Shown here in pieces: positions 11,291-23,476 of a stretch of DNA of 64,000 bases; positions within the stretch are counted from its first letter, which is position 1, and each line of letters begins with the position of its first letter. The notes under the pieces are model-generated. The model was given only the letters and a program-made list of their open reading frames with translations. It was not told the origin of the DNA and searched no databases. The stretch comes from Ectocarpus siliculosus (Eukaryota > Sar > Phaeophyceae > Ectocarpales > Ectocarpaceae): contig FN648382.1 in NCBI GenBank assembly GCA_000310025.1, positions 146,178 through 210,177 of the forward strand, written 5' to 3'. A program made the translations under genes and the position numbers.

Positions 11291-11999
11291 TTCTTCCTCC
11301 ACGTCCTCTGCCGTAAGATGGAACGGAGGCGCCAACTCTGAAAACTTATTCAACACATACTTGCTAAAGCCCCACGGCAAAAACCTAGGCCTATCCTCGT
11401 TCTCGTGCTGACTATAGCACTTCTTACACCGATACACCGACACCCTCTCATTAATGTTCTTTCCTGGCTCATCCTTATTCACGTCCAAATACAAAATATT
11501 CGGGCCCACTTTTTCCCCGTCAAGACCATCACCTGGACCCACGATCAACACCTTATACGGACCGGTCCAATTGTGTGCCAACTTTGGGATCAACGCGAAC
11601 GATTTTTCTTTCCCCCTACTATTCTCTCGCGATTTAAGCACGTGTTCCCCCCCACCAGAAATTGTACTCTTCTCATCATACACTAAGACCCAATCTCCCT
11701 TCTTATGCTTCGGTCTCTTTCCTATTATCGAGTTCAACACCTGATTGCTCTTCTCATGCTTAGCCTTGGTTATCTTATCCTGCTCTCTTACCAACTCGTA
11801 CCCCTTTCTCTGCTTATCCCTCATCAAATTCAAATAATCCAATTGGTCTTGCTTTAGGCCCTGATTTCCCGAAACGCCCCTTCCCTCCAAGATCGTCATC
11901 GGCAACCTCGGGTACCTTCCGATGTGTACTACGTTGGGTGCTAGCCCCGTCCCTCGGCTCACGTTATTGTTGTGTGCCGCTACCGCGTGTGGCAACATC

Positions 12000-12640
12000 T
12001 CATCCCAGTTCGCCTGATCGTCCGCAACCAAGTGCGACAACATTTGACAGCGTATGATTTAAACGTCCCACCATCCCATTCGTCTGTGGATGATATGAGC
12101 TAGTAAACTTCTTCACCGTTCCCAGCATCTTATACACCCCTTTCGCTACCTCATTCGCAAACTCTGCTCCCCTATCTGACAACACGGTGTGCGGACAACC
12201 CCACCTCGCAATATAATCATTCACCATCATAGACACAAAACCCTTTGCATTCTTCTGCGCCTTCGTTAATGAGTACCCCTCCGCATGCCTGCTGAATAAA
12301 TCAACCACCAGAAATACATACTCCTTGTCTTTCGTCATTTTCGGCAACGGACCCAAATAATCAAACGACACCATCTGCCCCGGTCTGCTCGGAAGAGGCA
12401 AAGACACTAACGGCCAACACTTCGTATGCCGCGGCACCTTCCGAAACTGACAAGAATAACACCTACGGATCCACCACCGCACACTTTCAGCCATTCCTAT
12501 CCACCAATACACCCTCTGTAAAATACCTAAAGTCACCTTCTCTCCCAAATGCACCGCTTCTTTGTGGGCGCAATCCATGACCCACGGTCTCAACATCCTA
12601 GGCACATACGTCCGAACTGGCTCTTCCCCTACCAACCTCT
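12000..12640 (-). other. Integrase region of the gypsy element
   Basis: The minus strand shows the zinc-binding HHCC region (HKEAVHLG through CYSC) and the three acidic motif blocks of the core (SFDYLGPLP, VLSDRGAEFANE and YHPQTNGMVGRLNH). This is family-typical for Ty3/gypsy integrase. Confidence 0.85.
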
Positions 12641-12999
12641 CAAATTGTCCTGGATTTCGATTTTGATTTTCTGCAGGGGGTTTCAACTCCTTCCTCACCA
12701 ACAAATGCTTAGAATTCGGTAAACACCAACAAAGTACCCTGTGCAACCAACCGCTTCAACTCATCCAAGTCAACATCTACATCGTCCGGAATATCTTCCT
12801 CCTTCATTCGCTTTGGATCGGCATGTCCTTCAATGGCCGCAATTGCTAATCGCGCCGTATCATCTTCCTCCTGAATATCTGCCCAATCACTAGCCGTCTT
12901 ATCACATAAATTCTCCCCAAATTCAATTGCCGCTTGCGTCTGTTCTTCATCATACTCTTGCAACGGAATTTGAGGCAACGGAGGTGCTGCCGGACCCCT

Positions 13000-13340
13000 N
13001 NNNNNNNNNNNNNNNNNNNNNNNNNNNNNNNNNNNNNNNNNNNNNNNNNNNNNNNNNNNNNNNNNNNNNNNNNNNNNNNNNNNNNNNNNNNNNNNNNNNN
13101 NNNNNNNNNNNNNNNNNNNNNNNNNNNNNNNNNNNNNNNNNNNNNNNNNNNNNNNNNNNNNNNNNNNNNNNNNNNNNNNNNNNNNNNNNNNNNNNNNNNN
13201 NNNNNNNNNNNNNNNNNNNNNNNNNNNNNNNNNNNNNNNNNNNNNNNNNNNNNNNNNNNNNNNNNNNNNNNNNNNNNNNNNNNNNNNNNNNNNNNNNNNN
13301 NNNNNNNNNNNNNNNNNNNNNNNNNNNNNNNNNNNNNNNN
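13000..13340. other. Assembly gap (341 N) inside the gypsy element
   Basis: A run of N between the RNase H and integrase regions. Its true length is unknown. Confidence 0.99.
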
Positions 13341-13599
13341 CTGCCAACTTCCGTTAAAGGTACAGCATGCAAAATCAGCCCTGGTTCAAACTGACCACTG
13401 ACTACTTCCCCACTCGGTTCCACCAACCGGGTGTCATCAGGCATACACGCACCATCAGGCAAAGGGTTGAACACGCCCTTCCCCCTTTGGATCAGTGCCC
13501 ACGTCTTGTCTGCCAGTTCATCCGTAGTGAGGCTTGCCGATGTACAGCCACTTTCCCCCACCACAAAATCATCGCGATGGTTCGACCCAGCGAGCGCCT

Positions 13600-15100
13600 C
13601 TCGCTCGGTATACACCGGACCCAATTGCGAAGGTAGCACCCCCCTCGCACCTATCATATAAACATCGAAATCAGACGGATCAGTCAGCCTGAGATCTGGT
13701 GCCTCATCCTCTTTCGTCGCAGGCAATGGCAACCGTGACATCAAATCGGCATTTGCATTCTCTCGCCCTGGTCGATACTTAAGTTCATACGTGTACGCTG
13801 ACAGGAAATCATACCACCTCTGTACGCGATTGTTTTTCTCTGCCAAGCTCCCCATATTCCGCAAGGGTTGATGGTCACTGTACACTTCAAAGGGAATGCC
13901 ATAAAATAGTGTTCGATTCTTCTTGATCGCCCACACTGTCGCACCCGCTTCAAGCTCAGTCGGACTCCATCTCGTTTCATTCGGGAATGTTGATCTGCTC
14001 AAAAAGCATAGCGGTCTAATACTTCCATCTCGTTGCTCTTGCTCAATTACGGCTCCCAAGCCCAAAATCGACGCATCAGCGGTTAAACGAAACGGCCGCT
14101 CTCCCGAGATTGCACCCTCATAACACGGAAATGCCAATACCTCAGGACCTGACAGAATATCCATCATTTTCCTCACCACAGCCACATGATCAGCCGTGAA
14201 TGCAAACTTCGCCCCCTTTTTCAGCATCGCATTGATCGGTTTCAATTTTGCCGACATGTTCCTCAGAAACTTTCGATAGTACGACAAAGACCCCAACAAC
14301 GATCGCAGCTGGCTAACATTAGTAGGCATTGGCACTTCACGCAGCGGTCTGACCTTTCCCGGGTCCGGCCCGATCCCTTCCGCCGTGACTTGATGTCCCA
14401 AGAACGTCACCACCTTCACCCCCAGGTTCGTCTTCTTTGGTGCCAGTTTCAGTTTGAACTTGACCATGCGCTCGAAAAACCTCTCCAGGTCGCGCACGTG
14501 TTCTGCCCCGTCCCTGGAAAAAACGATAACGTCATCAATAAACAGACGCACACGTTCCAGTCCGTCACATACTCTGGCCATCACCGAATGGAACCACCCA
14601 GGACTACTACTGAGACCTTGCGGCACAGATAAAAATTCGTACAACCCCGTAGACGTGATAACAGCAGTGATAGGAATGCTGTCCTCCTCAATACTGCACT
14701 GGAAAAACCTCAATACCAAATCCAGCGTACTGAAGATTTTCGATTTGTCCAATTCCGCCAAAATATCCTCCACTATTGGAATGGGCAATTTCGGGATTAC
14801 ACTCATCTTATTGATGCGCTTATAGTTGACCGTCAACCGCACACCACCGTTAGCCTTCGCGACTACCACCAACGGACTCGCCCAATTCCTGTACGATCTC
14901 CGCAACACACCCGCCAACAGCAATTTGTCAATTTCGATCTGCACCTTTTCGTTCATAACCGGCGAATAGCGGTATGGTCTCTGCCGCACTGGCTGTGCCC
15001 CCGGCTTCTGAATGATTCGAAACGGATCCACCGTCACCCGTCCTAAATCCGAACCACCCTTTGAAAAACGATGCTCAAATTTGCACAACAAATCACCTAG
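13600..15100 (-). other. Reverse transcriptase and RNase H region of the gypsy element
   Basis: The minus strand shows the RT signatures VPQGLSSSPGWFHSVMARV and RLFIDDVIVFSRD, followed by RNase H blocks FRLTADASILGLGAVIEQE and YSDHQPLRNM. The order RT, RNase H, then integrase is diagnostic for Ty3/gypsy rather than Ty1/copia. Confidence 0.9.
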
Positions 15101-15549
15101 TTTGTCAATGTCCTCCGGCTCCCACAGTTTCGCATTGAAGTCGAAATGGACGTCTCGAATGTGCGGAGGCACCCTCTGCCACAACCGCCTGAACGCCACC
15201 TGTTGCGCCCCATTCAAAGAAGACATAACATCAGCGGGAGGTTCGTCGTTAGGCATGTCGGCCTCTTCACCCTCCTGAACAGCAAACACATGTTTGAATT
15301 CCTCATTTTCCACCAAACGAGCATCATCCAAATTTACTACCTCCAGGGGTTCACCACCATACCCCAAAATATCGTTTGGTTTCACCAGACACGAGCTGTC
15401 CCCTACCCTTCTCAGAGGAATTTCAGACGTGCCATTTTCGACCAATGCTTCCTGAGGGAACCACTTCTTCCCAAATTGCACACGGTACGTCCCTACCGCC
15501 GCGTCACTGCCATCTAGGTTGGTCAATTCTACCTCCACCCATGACATTG

Positions 15550-16100
15550 CAGTTGGAAGCGTCGTCTACGACCATTAGATTTCACCACCACCTTTCCATC
15601 ACCTTCCGTTTCCACCATACCCACCGCATTACCCACCCATTCATCAAAGCGGTGATCACCTGCCACTTTATCCGTATTTGAACCGACAAAAGTGACAATT
15701 GTTTCCATGTCCGACACGTCTTGGAATCTGCGAACTGGAAAATCAGCCCAGCTATCCCTCCCTAGTATCAGATCATGTCCCATGGCTGCGTCTGGCACAA
15801 TATACGCATACACACTCGTCCGTACCGTCGGTGTACCAAAATGAACCGGCGCTGATTTTCCGCCCTTCCACATTTCAATATTTAATCGCATTCATCGATC
15901 AGTAACCACCGGCACCCATGGAACCCACCCCATTTCTTATTCAGCCCTGTTCCAATGCTATCATCTGAAGCAGAACCGCATGCCAACATCTTTTGCACAC
16001 ACCTTTCTTGTACAAACGATGCCGGACTTCCCGTATCCAACAGAGCCTCCCACGACATAATCTTGGTCGCTCTTGACCCCGCGAACACTTGCACTCTTGT
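15550..16100 (-). other. Aspartic protease region of the gypsy element
   Basis: The minus strand encodes LLDTGSPASFVQE, the retropepsin active-site motif, followed by HDLILGRDSWADFPV, the C-terminal retropepsin block. Confidence 0.8.
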
Positions 16101-17149
16101 CGTATGCCGGTGTCGATCCATCGTCAAATCCCCACCGACCGACCGAGTAAATGGTGACAGGTAGTCCACCGCTTCACCTGCAGCAAACGTAAAAGGAGGC
16201 GGAGGATACACCGCATCACTTCTTTGTCCTGACACAACAGACACTTGTACGGCAAAAATGCGATCTGTTCCTTCTTGTGTTTCACCAAAATTCCCTCCCT
16301 CCTGCGCTGTTACCTCAACCTCACGCTTGAGAGAATTGTCAGAGGCGGATGCATCCCCTATCACGCCCCCTTCTCTTATCGCTTGTAAAGCAACAGTTTC
16401 ATGGTTCTGCTTGCTTCCAACACGATCAACGGAAACGCTTTTTTCCACTCTAGTGTCCCGATTAATCGACCCCTTTTTGGCACCATTTCGACCAACAGTG
16501 TGCTCCGCTTGAGGATCCGGCGGATATTTCACTGCCCTCGGAGAATTTGCCTTGCGTATTTTCTTACGTTGAGAGGTTACCGCATTCCCCGCTGGTTTTG
16601 CATTGCCACCAACATTTCCCTTTTTGTCAATGCTAGACTTCGTTTGATCGGACGAAGGGGGCGTGCTCGGCACCCCTACTTCTGGAAAAATCCTGTTTGT
16701 CTTACTAGTGATTATTTCCTGAAGCTGTACACGTGCATCTTGCGAAACACTATGACCAAGAATTTCTTGCGGGGTACTAGTCCTCAATACATTCTTGCTC
16801 CCACGGCCTACACCCGTGCAGTTCAATTTATCAGCACCCGAAACCACATGCAGTTTAGGATAATTACTTCCACCCGCTTGGAATACTCCTTAGATACTGA
16901 AAAACGTCGCTTTCCGTGGTTGGACGAGACGCTCCCCGTCGCCAGGTCATCACCGTCGGTGTTGTGCACCACCGATCGGCCCCCCTCCTCCTCTACAATC
17001 CCACCCTGCGAGTCGTCCTCGATGTTCTCGCGTGATGATTGTTTTGCGCTTACCTCAGCCCCCACGTGATTCTTCTTTGATCCCGGTCCTTGGCTCTGCT
17101 TTCTTCCCTTCTGCCCGCGATATTTCTTTTCGTCATGATAATACCCGGG

Positions 17150-17480
17150 ACCTCCTTCACCCTGCACCTCCACCTCGCGGAATTTCTGTTTATTCTCGCA
17201 ATATCTTTCACCCCTTTCACCCTTCACCTCCACCTCGCGGAAGTTCTGTTTATTCTCGCAGTATCTTTCACCCCTTTCACCCTTCACCTCCACCTCGCGG
17301 AATTTCTGTTTATTCTCGCAATACCTTTCACCCCTTTCACCCTTCACCTCCACCCCGCGAGATTCATTTTCATTCTCGCAATACCTTTCACCCCTTTCAC
17401 ACTTCACCTCCACCCCCCTGCGAGATTTATTTTCGTCCTCGCAATACCTTTCACCCCTTTCACACTTCACCCCCACCCGT
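17150..17480. repeat. 60-bp minisatellite in the gypsy element
   Basis: At least five tandem copies of a unit of about 60 bp, with the constant piece CACCCTTCACCTCCACCTCG on the plus strand. On the minus strand it encodes about 20-residue repeats of the kind GERGERYCENKQKFREVEV. It lies between the protease and the 5' LTR, where gag is expected. Confidence 0.9.
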
Positions 17481-18884
17481 CAAGACGTTTCACCCTCCAC
17501 CTCCATTTTCAGCCCGCGAGAGCCCGTTTCTCTGGTTTCTCCCCCGCAAGACTTGTGACCTTTGACCCCTCTCTCCATCTCTTCCACCCTTGTCCCGCGA
17601 GAGCATATGTATTTTCATATTTTATCACTTCCCCGCATGACGAATGGATCTTTTCTCCCCACCCCCCTTCTCATTCATCTCTCCCTCTCTTGCCTGAATA
17701 TCCACCAAGCTGTATGACCCAGGTGCTGCCAGCGAGATGTTCAACTGACCGTCGCACCATCAGTCCTGCACCGCCCTCCGCCTCATCTTCATGCGGTTTA
17801 GCCTTTCAGCTCCTCAGGCGGTTCAACCACCTATCCCACGTTGCTCTTTTTGCACATCGTCATCCCCACCTGACATACGCACGATTCGAGCTACTGTCGT
17901 TAGATTGTGCCTTAGCAGTGATGACCTTGAGCTCTCTTCACATGAGACTCTTGAGTATCTAGCCCCGCGTGGCTCCAACATCCGCAACCCTTGCATGGAC
18001 AGGTGCATCCCTCGCCGTTCTCTGATCCACACTGAGGCACTTTGCCTTCCCCCCCGACATCTCAGAACGCCTTGACCTTTCACCCGAGGCCCTTTGCCAG
18101 ACCCCCTTCCCGACTTGGAGGCACATGTGTACACATTGCAACACAGCAACACATCTCCACTCCCTCCCCCGTGCGACACACTTCCACCTAAAGCATGCGC
18201 ATAGCCCTTCTTGCCCGCAGGCGATCCACCCTTTTTCTCCAGAGACCTCGCCCACTGTCCCTTGTCCATCCTCAGGTGTCTGCTGTACACCCTTAGTCCC
18301 AGGACTCATGATCCCGCCAACTTCAAGTGCTTCACCCGACCCCTTTTTTCCCCTCCTTCTGAGGCCCCTTTGTCAATTCTTCCCCCCTCTTTGGCAACGG
18401 CCTTGTTGCCGACTCCTCCCTTCCCGTCAACAACTCATCCGTCCCACCCTTTCGCGACGCACTTCCCCCCCCAGCGTGCGCAATACCCTCATAACCCACC
18501 TTGCCCTCAGGCCCTCCTCCCTTTCCCCCAGAGACCTCAGCCTCTCTCCGTTGTGCATCCTCGGATGTCTGCTGTGCACCCTTAGATAGCACTTTCCTTG
18601 TCTGACGTGACTCCCCCACTTCAACGTCTCCACCCGACCTCTTTTTCTCTTCCTCCCGAGGTCTCTCTTTCACCACTTCACTGTCCTCGCTTTATCAGCG
18701 GACTCATCCCCTTTGGCAGCCGACCCATCCCCTCCCGTCGACAACCCTTCATCATCCACCCCACCGCCCTTAGAACCACCTCCACCCCTGTGGCCCGAGT
18801 GTCCAACCCTCCCTTCATCGCTGGTCACTTCCCCCCTCTCTGTGCCATGGGAAGACCACACCGCAAGCAGTGCGATTAAACACA

Positions 18885-18903
18885 GCCCCTCCTTCGGTGC
18901 CAC
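18885..18903 (-). other. Primer-binding site of the gypsy element
   Basis: One base inside the 5' LTR the minus strand reads TGGCACCGAAGGAGGGG. The leading TGG complements the CCA end of a tRNA. I cannot name the tRNA from this alone. Confidence 0.55.
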
Positions 18904-19422
18904 TGACGTGCAATCGGCCGGCGGTGGCCTACTCGCGCCTAGATATTTATGTAGATGTGCCGGTGGGGTCGTGTGTGTTTCGCGTCTCGAAGATGCGTGC
19001 GATCAAAGTGTGTTTCTTAGGCCTTCGTGGGCCGGGATCAGCAGGGAATTCGAACACTGAAAAAGGGGGGCACTCAACATCAGCTGACACGAGCTAATTG
19101 CGCCGCTTCCCTGTATCTATCCAATTGCGCCGCTTCACTTTCTCTCCAACTCTCTCTCTCTCTCTCTCTCTCTCAACTGACTGCAATTCCCTCATAAGCT
19201 CATCATTCCAACCATAAACCAAACCTTCCTCACTTCTAGTCTCCATCTCATACACTTTTCATTACCTTATTTGACGATATCTCAACCAGAACTAATTCCA
19301 ACCCTGCTCCCAGAGCCATCATTCGCAAGTCCATTCCATCACGCCTCAACATATATACTGCGATTAAACTACCCCAAGTCTTCTTACACTGACCAAAACT
19401 AGGGTTGGCTTATTGCACGACA
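18904..19422 (-). repeat. Gypsy 5' LTR
   Basis: 519 bp with the same TGACGTGCAAT...ATTGCACGACA ends as 9768-10286 and two substitutions relative to it. Because the element runs on the minus strand, this is the promoter-bearing copy. Confidence 0.95.
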
Positions 19423-20270
19423 CTGAAAGGTTTTATTTTTGATGCCTCCTTCTGTTCTCTCGTTTTCGAGGGGGGCTTGCGCGCGTGAAAATTGTACGCT
19501 CAATAACACGGGAGTGTTACCAACTGTTTCAACACACCCTTACCCTTAAAAAATGTAGTTGGTGGGATTCATACGTTCGTGCAAGCATGGACAGATATGG
19601 ATAGTCGGTGTGATTGTTTCATATGATTCCGCAGATTGGACTTTGAAGTACCGTGGGGTCTATTTGGTGATTCACGGGGACCCTAGGCGCGTGGCTTTGG
19701 GTGACTTCCTTTTTCCTCCCTTCTGTGCGTCTGCTTGAGATCGAATACACTTGACTAAACCAACTACTCCCTCGAACCGAGCCCGACCACGGGTATAACA
19801 CGAACATCATATGTGCCCAACTTGCCTCATATGATTATTTTTATTTTGAAGTACAGATGGCGCCCGCACTTCAGAACGTCTGATTTGGCATGAGGCTCGA
19901 CGCTTATTGGCTGCCTCAACCCGAGCACATGTTCTTATGGCCATGTTCTTATTCCGATCAGACACTTGGTCGCTGAAACGGGGTTCTTGTTCTTATTTCA
20001 ACGTCGAGTGCTCCAGAGGTGCACCACGACGCCCTTTGGTGACGCGCAGCTATGTACATAGATAGGACGTGGAAAATTGGCGTGTAATTTCATGCGGAAA
20101 AATAAGTTGCATCATCCCCATACAGCACGTCCATACTTCGCCGTACCATGCCCATACTGTCCATTTACCAGGCACCAAAATCACTGCTGGCCGCCGACTT
20201 AGGCCGGATCACGCACCGCAATAGCTATGCTCGCGGTTGAGTACACATATGAAAACAAACTCCGAAGGCT
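19423..20270. other. Intergenic
   Basis: No gene or repeat recognised between the gypsy element and the transposase gene. Terminal inverted repeats of the neighbouring transposon were looked for here by eye and not found. Confidence 0.4.
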
Positions 20271-20806
20271 TCAACCTTCTTGGTCGACAAGGGTCACGTT
20301 GGGCCTGCGTTCCCTTCCCGCTCTACTAACGCCCAACGTGGCTGCAGCTCCGCCCCCATCCACCTGCTCGACCGTGCTACTCTCAAGCAAGACCCACGAG
20401 ACCAACGCATCCGGATCTCCACTGTACATTTCCAACAGCAGCTTCATGCTGCGCGTACTTTGGTCTAGGTCGAGATGCACACGGTAGTCGTAAAGGTGGC
20501 GAGTACGCTCCTGAGACTGTCCAGTGATCAACCCCCCAAACCACCCCATGGCCAGCCTAACGAGTACTCCACGCTGCAGTAACGAACTGTCAAGAGCTGC
20601 CGGTGCAGATGCTTGGATGCGAAACCCGTCCGGAATCTCCATGCCGTGGATCTCGTCGTCCGATTCCATGCTGTCGTCGTCGTCCACAAGACTCGGCTCG
20701 TCCATCTCGCCACTGGCCGTCTCTGCAACGACGGGCACAAACCACAATGTCGCAGAAACTGATTTGTCATCTACGCATACATATGTCAGTGGGTTTAACG
20801 GCGACG

Positions 20807-20842
<36 letters not shown>

Positions 20843-22859
20843 ATAACCAAGCAGGGGAGTGAAAAACCCTGGTGGGCATCCAACTTACCACGAGTGTCTT
20901 CGTCGCTGGAATCGCCGTCCTCCACTCCCTCGCCGCTGTGGTCCCCCTCGCCCTCAACCGTCTGGTCATCCCCACCCCCGCACCCATCGTTGCCAGTCTC
21001 CGAAGATCCCTCGTCGTCGCTGGAGTCCCCATCGCCCGCGAAGGTGTACGGCTTGTCCAGACCCTCCAAGGTGATTCGGTCATCGCCTGAGCCGTCGACA
21101 GTCATCGCCATGCCACACTTTTCGAAAAGGCGGAACCGGTATTCCCCGCGGCTGTCGAGTTCTTCCATGGCTGCCCCAACCCACTGCGTGATCAGCACAC
21201 GCCGGTCAGACGCCGTCAACGAGTTGCTTTCCCACCTTTCGACGTTGTCCGCCTGCTCCAGCCACATATCTATTCGCTTCCCAACCTCCACCTTCAGAAA
21301 GCGTCCGGCTCCCGCGTCGACGGGCTGCAGCTCATCCGTGGTTTCGGTCGGAAAAAAACGGGGAAGGGTGTACATTGCTTGGACAGATAGTGCTTGAACT
21401 TGTCCGTCGTCTGCGCGTGCAAGTTGCCCATGAGAAGGAGGGTCCTCCCCATGGGGATGTGGCTCCTCCCGCGCATCAAGCTCGGGCGATATGACTTCTT
21501 GGCCCACTCCATGCAGAAGTCCTGGTCGGCCCGTGCGTTTTGTTGGAAGAAGACATCCACATTCTTGTGGTACGCGGCCTTCTCCACCTTCGAGATCCGT
21601 TTCCCCGTGCCTCTGAAAATGAGGGCAATCCGCATAACCCTCTTACCGGGACCAAAGATGACTTGCATGGTGCACTGCCTTTTCTCCAGTCCGGCAAAGG
21701 GCTGGCTGACGGCTACTCGCTTCACGCCTTGCTGTGCCCACATGATTCCCAGCCCATTCACGAACGGCAAAGGCACCTGATCAACGTCGAAACGCTCCGA
21801 CAGCTGGAACTGCCCGTACTTTTCTAGCCTGGGCTCCTCCGTCCCACCCGAAGACAGCGATGCACCCTCAGGGAAGACTGCCTTCCTGCGCTGCACCGGC
21901 TCTTGGATCAGCTGGCGAAACTTCCGGTGGAACCGCTGGATTCGCGGCAGGCGTTCCTCTATAGACTTGGCCTTCAAGTTGGAACGGCGCCTTGGTACCA
22001 CTATGTGTCTCTTGGCCCATTTTTGCATCCACCGGAAGGAAGGTCGAAACATTGCCGCCCGGCTGTCGGTAGGGTGGTGCTCCGCCAGCAGCTTCCGGAA
22101 CGTGACGGTGAGCCAAAGGGTCGACACCTTCAGCTTCTTCCTGCGGCGAGCCAAGAAACGATTATAGATCTCCCTCTCTGCGGCAGGAAACCACCGTCTT
22201 GGCTGCTGTTTCCCGAGTAGCGTCTGCTTCACTTCGTCTGCGGCGCCCGCCACGATCTCGTTCTCCTCCTTGACCCACTTGCAGATGTTGGGGCAAGGGA
22301 CATTCATGTGGGTTTCGAGGTACTGCAGAGGGGTGAGGTGCTCGGCCTGCCAGAGGGCTTGGCGATCCTCCTCGAAGATATGCAGCTGCTGGAGCACGTG
22401 GGCTTTGTACCTATAGTCATAGCGATTGCGCTTGGCAGCGCCACAACGAGCCGACTTGGGTTCAGCACGCGTGAAGCCGTCAGATTCCAGGTCGATGTCG
22501 GGGAGACGCTTTGGCTGGAGGACGAACGAAGCTGCCCCCGTGATGCCATTGATCTTCACGTGATAACAGCGCCCAGGTCCGGCGCGTTCCCACGGCAGGA
22601 CATCCCCTTTCGCATCGTCTCCCAGCATCTGCTGCAATCGCTGGCCTTGGAACATGTTTGCCGTGCTGTGGTTGGTTTTCATGTGGACTCCCAGGCCTTG
22701 TGCGTTCACAAAGGTCCTTGGACAGTGGGGGCATCGCACACGGGGGGCCGGGGCCGGCGATGCAAAACTGACGCTGGACAAATACTCCTGCACGCCAGCG
22801 CGAGTCCGCAAAACCTTCCGACCAATGGGGAAAGATGCGCATGCCACGTAGGTACACAA
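20271..22859 (-). CDS. Pogo/Fot-like DDE transposase with N-terminal zinc finger
   Basis: Tc1/mariner-superfamily transposase of the pogo/Tigger/CENP-B type. In order: a C2H2 finger (CPHCPRTFVNAQGLGVHMKTNH, C-x2-C-x12-H-x4-H), a basic helix-turn-helix-like region, then the DDE_1 catalytic domain with DVDQVPLPF (first Asp), RTLLLMGNLHAQ (second position) and TDELQPVDAG (third Asp). The second position reads Gly where family members have Asp, so activity is doubtful. A one-base frameshift sits in an A7 run on the plus strand near 21350-21356; the frame on either side is clean. An intron 20771-20888 fits perfectly (donor GTAAGT, acceptor TAG, phase 1) and joins an acidic Ser/Asp-rich stretch to a conserved-looking C-terminal module (MGWFGGLITGQSQERTRHLY...VSWVLLES). 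Stop is TGA 20271-20273. The start at 22859 is the first in-frame ATG but upstream exons are possible. Confidence 0.8.
20771..20888 (-). other. Intron in the transposase gene
   Basis: 118 bp with GTAAGT donor at 20888 and TAG acceptor at 20771-20773 (minus strand). It joins the two flanking frames in phase. It contains the GCAACA hexamer tract. Confidence 0.8.
20806..20843. repeat. Hexanucleotide (GCAACA)n repeat
   Basis: About six GCAACA units, lying wholly inside the transposase intron. Confidence 0.9.
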
Positions 22860-23476
22860 TCAACAAGGTTGAAAAAATCCATGCAGCAGTACCGACAGCG
22901 GTACGTACATCGGTGTCTCGGATATTTTGTTACTGTATGTTTTGCATCGAGGTAGAAGTTTACACACGCATTTAACAGTTATTTCATTTATCTTTTTCCT
23001 AGAATCGCAGCATTTTCTCCGGGCCGGGAAACGCTCTCTCGAGCGCTCTCAGGCCACCACGCTTATTCACTTGGTTTCAGAGTGCAGTCCGGACCGTTCG
23101 AGCGCTGACAGGCCGGCATTTCGCATTTTGCAGTTTTCGCAATTTTGACGCTCGGAGCGCAGTTCCTTCGGTCCGATGTGCTCTATCGTCCTCTCCAATG
23201 CCATTCCGTTCGTCTCTGCCTTCTTTTTTCTCTACCGGTCTCGCTGTCTCGCCGTCCGTCGAGTCGTGAGAGACGCTCTCTCTCTCTCTCTCTCTTCGGC
23301 GCTTTTTCTCTCTCTCCTCTCTCGGAATTAGAATCGGAACCAGAGTCCGAATGGGCGGTACAACTTTATTATTATGGTACCAGGTATATATATATATTTT
23401 TTCCCGTTTCTCTCTCTGTCTGTTTCTATCTGTGATTCTCTCTCCGTCTCTGTGTCTGCCTGTGTGTCTTTCTCTG
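22860..23476. other. Intergenic, pyrimidine-rich
   Basis: No gene recognised. A (CT)n tract at about 23277-23295 begins a long T/C-rich stretch. It may contain the promoter of the transposase gene. Confidence 0.5.

Larger units (their letters stand above)
9768..19422 (-). mobile_element. Ty3/gypsy chromovirus (LTR retrotransposon)
   Basis: An LTR element read on the minus strand, about 9.65 kb. The two 519-bp LTRs are flanked by a 4-bp duplication CTGA (9764-9767 and 19423-19426). Parts in transcription order: 5' LTR 18904-19422, primer site just inside it, a repetitive region where gag is expected (about 16.9-18.9 kb), protease near 15.6-16.1 kb, reverse transcriptase and RNase H about 13.6-15.0 kb, integrase about 12.0-12.6 kb, GPY/F near 11.55 kb, a chromodomain near 11.1-11.3 kb, polypurine tract and 3' LTR 9768-10286. 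The coding part is a fossil with roughly three to four breaks plus an assembly gap. The LTRs differ at two sites (about 99.6% identical), so insertion was recent. Confidence 0.93.

Noticed and set aside
15958-17962. Plus-strand ORFs (up to 290 codons) opposite the gypsy leader and minisatellite
   Set aside because: They are the reverse strand of the repeat-rich leader. The repeated Phe/His/Pro pattern comes from the 60-bp unit.
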